Source of the DNA: Pandoraea anhela
GTDB lineage: Bacteria > Pseudomonadota > Gammaproteobacteria > Burkholderiales > Burkholderiaceae
Assembly: GCF_902459655.1 (NCBI RefSeq)
Contig: NZ_CABPSB010000011.1
Coordinates: forward strand, 1 to 64,000
Reading direction: 5' to 3'
DNA length: 64,000 bases
Shown here: one piece after another, positions 54,751 through 61,647 of the stretch
Layout of the letters: each line of letters opens with the position of its first letter
Numbering within the stretch: position 1 is the stretch's first letter
Program-made: the position numbers and the translations under genes
The notes under the pieces: model-generated
Told to the model about the DNA's origin: nothing
The model's database searches: none
Seen by the model: the letters and a program-made list of their open reading frames with translations, nothing else

Positions 54751-56004
54751 TCAATACCGAGGTTTGACGCGTTGCCAATCGGGACGGAACTTGCGCATTT
54801 GTGCGGCGTCGTCGCGATGGCGAATGCCGCACTCCAGGTACTGGCGATGCAGTCGAGCCAAGGCGTCGTAGTCGAGTTCGACGCCCAGCCCGGGGGCATC
54901 ACCGAGCGTGACGCACCCGTTGCGGATCGGCACTTTGCCGCCCTGAATGACCTCGTCCGTCTGCCACGGGTAATGCGTGTCGCAGGCATAGGTGAGGTTG
55001 GGCACCACCGCCGCAAGATGAGACATGGCCATCAGGCTGATGCCGAGGTGCGAGTTCGAATGCATCGACAACCCGAGTCCGTGCAGATCGCACATTTGGG
55101 CCAACGTCTGCGTGGCGCGCAATCCGCCCCAGTAGTGGTGGTCGGACAATACGATCTGCACCCCGTTGAGGCCCAGATTTCGCTTGAATTCATCGAAATC
55201 GGTCACGACCATGTTGGTGGCAAGCGGCAAACCCGTCGCGGCATGCAGCTTTGCCATGCCTTCGAGCCCCGGGGTAGGGTCTTCGTAATACTCGAGATCG
55301 TCCTTGAGCAACGCGGCCAGACGGGTGCTGGTCTCCAGCGACCAGTTGGCATTGGGGTCGATGCGAAGCGGATAGTTCGGGAAGGCCGCCTTGAGCGCCT
55401 TCAGGCAGGAGACTTCGTGCTCGGGCCTCAATGCGCCCGCCTTGAGCTTGATGCTGCCGAAGCCATAGGCCTCGATCATCATCCGGGCTTCGTTCACCAG
55501 CTGCGCTTCCGAAATCACCTCCCCCCAGGGATCGCTTGCATAGCTCGGATCGATGGTGTGCGGGAACTTGAAGAACAGATAAGCGGAAAAGGGGATCTCA
55601 CGTCGCACAGCGCCGCCGAGCAGTTCATGAAGCGGTACGCCCGCGGTGCGCGCCTGCAAGTCGAGCATGGCCACTTCGAAGCCCGAGAAGACCTTTGCGT
55701 CGGGTTTGTCGGCATAGCCGGCGCCCGTTGACGCCGTGTTCTGGGCGGTTGCACCGCTGGCGGCAATTCGCCGGGAGAGTCCATTCAGGTCGAACATCGA
55801 GAGGCCGACGAGCGAGTCTTTGGCGCGCATCAGCCCGTCGAGCACGGGGGCGTCCCCGTAGGTTTCGCCCAGACCGATACATCCGTTCTCGCCTTCGATC
55901 TCGATGATCGAGCGCAAGGCAAAGGGCTCGTGTACGCCGCTGGCGTTCAACAGCGGCGGGTCCTGGATAGCGATGGGCGTGACGCGTACGGCGGCAATCT
56001 TCAT
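54751..56004 (-). CDS. gudD: Glucarate dehydratase-family enzyme (enolase superfamily)
   Basis: The 417-residue protein aligns with E. coli GudD by recall along its length. It has the base motif SIKLKAG (K-x-K), metal ligands in RIDPNANWS, EYYEDPTPG and TNMVVTD, IVLSDHHYWGG, the catalytic histidine in LSMHSNSHLGIS, and PGLGVELDYDALARLH. It dehydrates D-glucarate (and possibly idarate) to 5-keto-4-deoxyglucarate. It lies downstream of the LacI gene on the same strand, separated by 64 bp, and upstream of garR. The aldolase needed for the next step is on the divergent arm (58231). Confidence 0.85.
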   Translation of the reverse strand: MKIAAVRVTPIAIQDPPLLNASGVHEPFALRSIIEIEGENGCIGLGETYGDAPVLDGLMRAKDSLVGLSMFDLNGLSRRIAASGATAQNTASTGAGYADKPDAKVFSGFEVAMLDLQARTAGVPLHELLGGAVRREIPFSAYLFFKFPHTIDPSYASDPWGEVISEAQLVNEARMMIEAYGFGSIKLKAGALRPEHEVSCLKALKAAFPNYPLRIDPNANWSLETSTRLAALLKDDLEYYEDPTPGLEGMAKLHAATGLPLATNMVVTDFDEFKRNLGLNGVQIVLSDHHYWGGLRATQTLAQMCDLHGLGLSMHSNSHLGISLMAMSHLAAVVPNLTYACDTHYPWQTDEVIQGGKVPIRNGCVTLGDAPGLGVELDYDALARLHRQYLECGIRHRDDAAQMRKFRPDWQRVKPRY

Positions 56005-56068
56005 TCTGTTGATTCCTGATGAGGCACACGTCGTCCGACGCCGGGTCGGCTCCGTGTGGTGAGTGGCA

Positions 56069-57061
56069 CTAGGGCCTGCGTATCGTGGAGTCGCGAAGTA
56101 CCAGTTGCGGCTCCAGCATCGAAAATTCGTTCGAGACGTTCCCTGACAGGGCGTCGAGCATCTTGAGCATGGCCAGCTCGCCCATGCGGTCGCTCTGCAT
56201 GTCCACCGTTGTCAGCGCCGGCGACGTGTATTCCCCGAAGGGCACGTTATCCATGCCGGTGACGGAGACGTCCTGCGGCAGTTTGAAACCCAGCGCTTGT
56301 GCTTCCTTCATGAAGCCCATCGCGATGAGATCGTTGTAGCAAATGACCGCATCGGGGCGATTGGGGCCGAGCATGAGCGTCGAGCACGCTCGCTCCCCTG
56401 CGGACGCCGACGGCGCGAGCGCCTCGAAGACATCCAGGGACAGGGCGTGCGTCGCCAACGATTCGCGTGCGCCGCGAATGCGTTCGTCGTTCCAGCGCGA
56501 TCCCGCAAAGCCCAGATAGGCGACGCGCTTGTGGCCCAGCCTCACCAGATGCTCGGCGAGCATGTATCCCGCCCGGTATCCGTCGGTGCCGACGCTTGGC
56601 ATTTGCGTATGTTGCAGACGCCCGAAAAAAACCACGGGCTTGCCCAGCCCCAACATCCATTGGATGGATTCCTCCGGCATGCGCGAACTGACGATCATCC
56701 CGTCGACGCGCCGCGACAGGGCCTCCAGTATTTGCCGTTCCCGGTCCTGACTCTCGTCCGTGTCGACGAAAAGCAGCGTGTAGTCGTGCTTCAGTGCCAC
56801 CCGATTGGCCCCCTTCACGATGTTCGTGAAGTGCGGGTTGCGAATGTCCAGAATCGCAACACCGATCGAGCGTGTCTGACCGGTGATCATGTACCGCGCC
56901 AGCGGATTGGCCTGATAGCCGAGGCGCTCGATGGCCTCGCGCAGTTTCGCCTCCACGGGCGGAGAAAAGCGCTGCGTGCCATTGATGTACTTGGAAACCG
57001 TTGCCGTCGACACGCCGGCGGCGGTGGCGACATCGCGAATTGTGACGGAGCTCTTTTTCAT
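56069..57061 (-). CDS. LacI-family transcriptional regulator of the aldarate locus
   Basis: The 330-residue protein opens VTIRDVATAAGVSTATVSKYINGTQRFSPPVEAKLREAIERLGYQANPLAR, a LacI/GalR helix-turn-helix and hinge. A periplasmic-binding-protein-like effector domain follows (SIGVAILDIRNPHFTNIVKGA, DAVICYNDLIAMGFMKEA). A perfect 18-bp palindrome lies 6 bp upstream of its start codon and a 20-bp version overlaps the divergent promoter, so it should repress itself, gudD-garR and the SDR operon. A sugar acid is the expected inducer. Confidence 0.9.
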   Translation of the reverse strand: MKKSSVTIRDVATAAGVSTATVSKYINGTQRFSPPVEAKLREAIERLGYQANPLARYMITGQTRSIGVAILDIRNPHFTNIVKGANRVALKHDYTLLFVDTDESQDRERQILEALSRRVDGMIVSSRMPEESIQWMLGLGKPVVFFGRLQHTQMPSVGTDGYRAGYMLAEHLVRLGHKRVAYLGFAGSRWNDERIRGARESLATHALSLDVFEALAPSASAGERACSTLMLGPNRPDAVICYNDLIAMGFMKEAQALGFKLPQDVSVTGMDNVPFGEYTSPALTTVDMQSDRMGELAMLKMLDALSGNVSNEFSMLEPQLVLRDSTIRRP

Positions 57062-57066
57062 GTGTT

Positions 57067-57084
57067 TTGGAAAACGTTTTCCAA
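57067..57084. promoter_or_regulatory. LacI-family operator 1 (autoregulatory)
   Basis: TTGGAAAACGTTTTCCAA is a perfect 18-bp palindrome with the central CG typical of LacI/GalR operators, just upstream of the regulator's own start. Confidence 0.92.
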
Positions 57085-57318
57085 TGATAGTTGTGTTTTC
57101 GAACTGCGTAAAGCGCGTTAGGAAAACGAAATACTCTCGTTTCCCTCGATGACGAAGCGGGCGCGCTCATCGCCGATCGGCGGGGTGGAAATCAAGCTGG
57201 ATATGGATTTTCGGGCGGATTTCGCGAATGCGCCTCGGTTTTCCGGATGGCCTGGATCATGGTCTCAAGCGAGCTTTCTCAAGCATCTTATAGAAAACCC
57301 TTAGATTGAGGAAAACGT

Positions 57319-57367
57319 TTGACACGCGTTGCGCGGGGTCGATATAGTTTGGAAAACGTTTTCCAAA
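57319..57367 (+). promoter_or_regulatory. Promoter of the SDR operon with LacI operator 2
   Basis: TTGACA (57319-57324) and TATAGT (57343-57348) are separated by 18 bp, a good sigma-70 promoter. The palindrome at 57348-57367 (TTTGGAAAACG and its complement, 20 bp) begins at the last base of the -10 box and covers the start site, so bound repressor would block initiation. A partial third site (GGAAAACGTTTGA, 57310-57322) overlaps the -35 box. Confidence 0.9.
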
Positions 57368-57405
57368 AATAGCGACCCGAACAGGGCGGTGAGAGCAGAG
57401 AGGCG

Positions 57406-58164
57406 ATGAATACGAAATTCGACTTTGGGGGCGCGGTGGTCGTCGTGACCGGCGCGAGTGGGGCAATCGGCGGTGAGACCGCTCGTGCGTTCCACGAAGC
57501 AGGCGCTCACGTGATCGTCACAGGACGTAATGCACGGCGTCTGGAGGCGCTGGTGAGCGAGCTGGGCCCGACGCGCTGTCAGGCAGTGCCCGGCGATCTG
57601 GCCGACCCGGCGCACCGGGCGGAGATCACGGCAGTCGCCGCTGCCCATGGCGGCGCGACCATCCTCGTGAACAATGCGGGCGTGACCAAGAGTCGCAAGC
57701 CGACGGCGGAGACCACGCTCGCCGATTTCGATGACATCGTCGGCGTCAATTTGCGCGCCGTGTATGACCTGAGTCTCGCGATCGTGCGCGAATGGTTGGC
57801 GCAAGAGCGCCCGGGCGTCATCGTCAACGTGTCGTCGCCCGGTGCCCAGCGTGCGCACCGGAACAACGCGCTTTACGACATCAGCAAAGGCGGGATCGAT
57901 GCTTTGACGCGTTGTCTGGCCGTCGACTTCGGAAGCCGTGGCGTGCGGGTCAATGCCGTGGCGCCGGCGCAAATTCCGCATTCCCATACGGAGTCGGTCG
58001 ACCCGAGCGCAGCCTACGGGCTTCCCATGAGGCGTCATGCGACGCCGCGGGAAGCGGCGTTGCCTATCCTTTTCCTTAGCTCGGACTGCGCGTCGTTCAT
58101 CACGGGGCAAGTGCTGCCGGTCGATGGCGGACTCATGGCGCAACTGCGTACGCCCATCGGCTGA
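57406..58164 (+). CDS. Short-chain dehydrogenase/reductase
   Basis: The 252-residue SDR has VVVVTGASGAIGGETARAF (NAD(P) binding, TGxxxGxG), ILVNNAGVT, catalytic Ser in VNVSSPGAQ and Tyr-x-x-x-Lys in ALYDISKGGI, and the C-terminal SFITGQVLPVDGG. A GRNARRLEA segment after the second strand suggests NADP preference. It is first in the LacI-controlled plus-strand operon. In this setting a reductase or dehydrogenase for a uronate-derived keto acid or aldehyde is likely; one option is reduction of the unsaturated uronate produced by the lyase two genes downstream. Confidence 0.85.
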   Translation: MNTKFDFGGAVVVVTGASGAIGGETARAFHEAGAHVIVTGRNARRLEALVSELGPTRCQAVPGDLADPAHRAEITAVAAAHGGATILVNNAGVTKSRKPTAETTLADFDDIVGVNLRAVYDLSLAIVREWLAQERPGVIVNVSSPGAQRAHRNNALYDISKGGIDALTRCLAVDFGSRGVRVNAVAPAQIPHSHTESVDPSAAYGLPMRRHATPREAALPILFLSSDCASFITGQVLPVDGGLMAQLRTPIG

Positions 58165-58230
58165 CGCGACCTTGGTTTCGCAACACTCATATAAATTACG
58201 CGCGGTTCACCGGGCGATGGAGGAGGCAGG

Positions 58231-59007
58231 ATGCAACCCAATCGATTCAAGGCGGCTTTGCAGGCCGGCCGGCAGCAGATCGGTATCTGGAGCATGTTGG
58301 CGGACAGTAACGTAGTCGAAGTGCTGACCCAGTCCGACTTTGACTGGATTCTGATCGACACCGAGCATTCCCCGAACGAGTTGCCGATGGTGCAGGCGCA
58401 ACTGCGCACCGCTGCCCAGAAGGGCGTGCCGGCGTTGGTTCGCGTGTCGTCCAACGATGCCGTCGTGCTCAAGCGCACATTGGATATCGGGGCGCAGACG
58501 GTGCTGGTGCCGATGATCGAAGACGCTGCGGCGGCCGCGCGGGCGGTGGCGGCGGTGCGTTATCCGCCCCACGGTATGCGCGGCGTTTCGCTCGCCACGC
58601 GTGCAAACCGTTACGGCACCGATATCGACTATCTGGCGCGCGCCAATGACGAGGTCTGCCTGCTGCTTCAGATCGAGACCGCAACGGCGCTGCGAAACCT
58701 GGACGCGATTGCGGCGGTCCCCGGTGTGGACGGCCTGTTCATCGGCCCGTCGGATCTGGCCGCATCCATGGGCTATCTCGGCAATTTCGCGCACGGCGCC
58801 GTGCAGGCCGCTATTCAGCATGCGCAGGACCGTTGTCACGCCGTCGGCATGCCGGTCGGCACGCTCATGACGGATCAGGCGCTCGCAGCAAGATATCTCC
58901 AGCTGGGTTTCGACTATGTAGCGGTGGCGACCGATATCGGCATTCTGCGCAGCGGCGCCGAGCAGCGTCTGGCGCAAGCGAAGGATTCGCTCTGCGAAGC
59001 GTCGTAA
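58231..59007 (+). CDS. HpcH/HpaI-family aldolase (5-keto-4-deoxyglucarate aldolase-like)
   Basis: The 258-residue protein has the class II pyruvate aldolase signatures: GIWSMLADSNVVEVLTQSDFDWILIDTEHSPNE, VPALVRVSSND, LVPMIEDAAAARAV-type segments, RANRYGTD, LLQIETATALRNL (metal-binding glutamate) and VDGLFIGPSDLAASMGYLG. It should cleave 5-keto-4-deoxy-D-glucarate to pyruvate and tartronate semialdehyde, joining GudD to GarR. Relatives with other 2-keto acid substrates (HpaI, RhmA) are alternatives. It lies 66 bp after the SDR gene and 13 bp before the lyase gene. Confidence 0.85.
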   Translation: MQPNRFKAALQAGRQQIGIWSMLADSNVVEVLTQSDFDWILIDTEHSPNELPMVQAQLRTAAQKGVPALVRVSSNDAVVLKRTLDIGAQTVLVPMIEDAAAAARAVAAVRYPPHGMRGVSLATRANRYGTDIDYLARANDEVCLLLQIETATALRNLDAIAAVPGVDGLFIGPSDLAASMGYLGNFAHGAVQAAIQHAQDRCHAVGMPVGTLMTDQALAARYLQLGFDYVAVATDIGILRSGAEQRLAQAKDSLCEAS

Positions 59008-59020
59008 TTCGGGAGGCGCA

Positions 59021-60181
59021 ATGCGAGACACCCTGAATCCTCTCATCGACAGCGGGCTCAATGCCCGCCGTCGACGCCTTGTCGGGACCTGTGCGGCATG
59101 GGCGTTGACAGCGCCTTTCGGGGCGGTGCGTGCGGCCAGCCCGACGGAGCGTTCGTCGTCGGCCGACAGACCCCCGTTTGCCCTGACTTCGGATGTCGAT
59201 GCACAGGCATTGCCAACCCGTGTGCCGGTCGAAATTGCGAAGGCCGTCGTCAGGTATGCGGGGCTCACGGTCTCGAGGGACACGCATGTCATGCCGGTGG
59301 TTCACACGGAAGGCACTTTGCCGCATCAGGCCAACCGCGACCAGAGCGTTCTCGCGCAGGGAGATTGGCGCGAGACGGCGTTGCAGGCGATGGCCTGGCG
59401 ACTTTGCGCGCCCGGCGAGGGCGAGCCTCACCTCGCGCGTGCGACCGCGTATGTGACGCAATGGCTGGGCGCCTACCGTCCGTCATTCAATCCCATCGAC
59501 GAGACCGAACTGGCGACATGGATCATCGGCTTCGATCTCATCCAGTCGCAATTGAGTTCGCAGACGATTGCCGCCATGCGCGCCTTTGGTGGCGAACTTG
59601 CGGACGGATACAGCCAAATACCTCACAAAGTGGGCGATCCGTCCACGGGGTTGAACAATTGGCACAGCCATCGCGTGAAGCTTGCGGTGGCGGGGGCGTT
59701 CGTGTCGGGAGATGCGTCGCGCATTGCGACCGCGCGCGAGCGCTTCTTTTCCCATGCGCAACAGAACATTCACGACGACGGCAGCACATACGATTTTCAC
59801 CAGCGCGACGCGATGCACTACGTCGTCTACACGCTGGAGCCGATGCTCACGGCCGCCACGATGGCGGCGGCGCACGGCGAAGATTGGTATGGCGCTTCTC
59901 GCCTGAAAGGCCGGTTGGCCCACGCCCTCGCGTGGTTGTTGCCTTACGCCACGGGCGAGAAGGTGCACGAAGAGTTCGTTCACAGTTCCGTGCCGTTCGA
60001 CGCGCGACGGGCTGCGGCGGGCGTGCCGGGTTACGCGGGAATGTGGAACCCTGCTGCCTCGGCAACGGTGTACACGATCGCGGCTCAACTCGATGACCGA
60101 TTCCGGCCTGTGGCTGAGAAGCGGGCGGCACCTGCATTGGTACGCGCGATCTACTCGCGCAGCTTTGCTCGTTTGACTTGA
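59021..60181 (+). CDS. Secreted PL5-like alginate lyase-family protein
   Basis: The 386-residue protein begins with a twin-arginine-like export signal (NARRRRLVGTCAAWALTAPFGAVRA). The all-alpha core resembles the alginate lyase superfamily: TGLNNWHSHRVKLAVAGAF parallels the NNH motif region of AlgL, and DGSTYDFHQRDAMHYVVYTLEPMLTAA parallels its later catalytic helix. It would cleave a uronic-acid polysaccharide in the periplasm. No alginate synthesis genes are near, so it looks catabolic. Co-expression with aldarate enzymes supports a uronate substrate; alginate itself is uncertain. GGGAGG lies 4-5 nt before the ATG. Confidence 0.7.
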   Translation: MRDTLNPLIDSGLNARRRRLVGTCAAWALTAPFGAVRAASPTERSSSADRPPFALTSDVDAQALPTRVPVEIAKAVVRYAGLTVSRDTHVMPVVHTEGTLPHQANRDQSVLAQGDWRETALQAMAWRLCAPGEGEPHLARATAYVTQWLGAYRPSFNPIDETELATWIIGFDLIQSQLSSQTIAAMRAFGGELADGYSQIPHKVGDPSTGLNNWHSHRVKLAVAGAFVSGDASRIATARERFFSHAQQNIHDDGSTYDFHQRDAMHYVVYTLEPMLTAATMAAAHGEDWYGASRLKGRLAHALAWLLPYATGEKVHEEFVHSSVPFDARRAAAGVPGYAGMWNPAASATVYTIAAQLDDRFRPVAEKRAAPALVRAIYSRSFARLT

Positions 60182-60276
60182 TGGCAAGAGACGTTCTGAA
60201 CGTGCAGCACTGAAAACGATGGCGACCCGAAGAGGCCGCCACGCCACGCCAAGACGCGTGGGAATAAGGAGACAAC

Positions 60277-61545
60277 ATGGGATGGAGCATTTGGGCGATG
60301 GCCGGCCTGGCCGGCGCAGGGGTATTGTTTTCAGCAATGGCGAACGCACAGGAGAGCGGGGCTGCACCATCGTTTGCAGACGCCGAGATGTCGGATTTCA
60401 ATCCGATGATCGGGTCCGTGCCCGGTGATGGATTCCGGGTGCCCGGCGGTGCGCTTCAGATTTATGGGTTGCTGAACCCGGGGATCTCGTACATCTCGGC
60501 CAGCGGTGCGCGCAAGGGGCCGAACGAACCGGCGTCGGCGGTCTTTGCGAGCAACGGCTCGTACTGGGGGCTGCGCGGGGGCGAGGATCTCGGCGCAGGC
60601 TGGCAAGTGATGTTTCAACTGGAGAACACGATCAACGTCGGGACGGGGACCAATACGAACAGCAGTGGGCAGTTCGCGGGGCGCAGCACCTTTATCGGGG
60701 TTCAGAGCGACGCGCTGGGTGTCCTGAAGTTCGGATATCTCACGTCGCCGTTGTACAACACCGTCGGGATCTACAAGTTCATCGGCGATCAGTTGCCGAT
60801 CGCCAGCCCGACGACGTTGATGACGACCATCAATGGCACGTCGCTCCAGTTCAACAATCGCGTTGCCAATGCCGTTGCGTATTCGACATCGAAGGATTCG
60901 TCCGGCCTCGTCGGCCACTTTCTCTACTCGAACAGTCAGAGCGGCGACGTCAATCAGGGCAATCGGGACAACGTCTATTCGTTGTCGGCCAGCTATGGAG
61001 ATGGGCCGATCTACTTGCAGTATGTCTACGAGGCGCGCAGTAACCAAGGGCGTCTGGCATCGGGCGAGAGCAACGACTGGTCGAATCGTGTGGTGGGGCG
61101 CTACGCCTTTAGCGATACCTTGAAGCTGGCCTTCGGCCTCGACTATTCGGGCTCGGACGGCACCTACGGGAAGAAGGCTGCCGCCGGGCGCGGCCGGGTG
61201 GCGCGTCAGGCGGCGACGGTCAGTCTGGCCAAAGCCGTCGGACGCCACGAGTTCATCGGCACCTACGCGTTCGCGCGCGGCATTCAGTGCTCGGGGGCGG
61301 CGATGACGGCGCAGGCGAATTGCGCGCCGGGGGTGTCCGGGAGCACCGGGGCTCAGCAGTTGTCGTTCGTCTACGAATACATCTTCAGCAAGCGAACGCT
61401 CGTGTCGGCGTTCGTGAGTCGAATCTGGAACCGTAGCAACGGGCTGTACGACTTCGATGCGGTGCCGGTGGTGCAGAGCGCGAGCGCACGCTCGGCAGGC
61501 GTCAATCCGACCGGCTACGGTTTCGCCATCATGCACATTTTTTGA
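60277..61545 (+). CDS. Gram-negative porin (Burkholderia OmpC-like)
   Basis: The 422-residue porin has a signal peptide ending MANA. A poorly conserved 38-residue insert follows. The barrel then starts ALQIYGLLNPGISYIS and continues with YWGLRGGEDLGAGWQVMFQLENTINVGTG, GRSTFIGVQSDALGVLKFGYLTSP and a terminal phenylalanine (AIMHIF). TAAGGAG lies 8 nt before the ATG. It is the last gene of the LacI-controlled operon (96 bp after the lyase) and is probably the outer membrane entry route for oligouronates or aldarates. Confidence 0.9.
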   Translation: MGWSIWAMAGLAGAGVLFSAMANAQESGAAPSFADAEMSDFNPMIGSVPGDGFRVPGGALQIYGLLNPGISYISASGARKGPNEPASAVFASNGSYWGLRGGEDLGAGWQVMFQLENTINVGTGTNTNSSGQFAGRSTFIGVQSDALGVLKFGYLTSPLYNTVGIYKFIGDQLPIASPTTLMTTINGTSLQFNNRVANAVAYSTSKDSSGLVGHFLYSNSQSGDVNQGNRDNVYSLSASYGDGPIYLQYVYEARSNQGRLASGESNDWSNRVVGRYAFSDTLKLAFGLDYSGSDGTYGKKAAAGRGRVARQAATVSLAKAVGRHEFIGTYAFARGIQCSGAAMTAQANCAPGVSGSTGAQQLSFVYEYIFSKRTLVSAFVSRIWNRSNGLYDFDAVPVVQSASARSAGVNPTGYGFAIMHIF

Positions 61546-61647
61546 AGGCAGGGTTGGGCTGGGTGAGAGAGGGGCGTCGCGCGTGAGTGCGGCGCTGGCG
61601 GAGACAGCCGTGCGGCAAAGTACCGAGCGGCCAGAAAACAAAGATCC

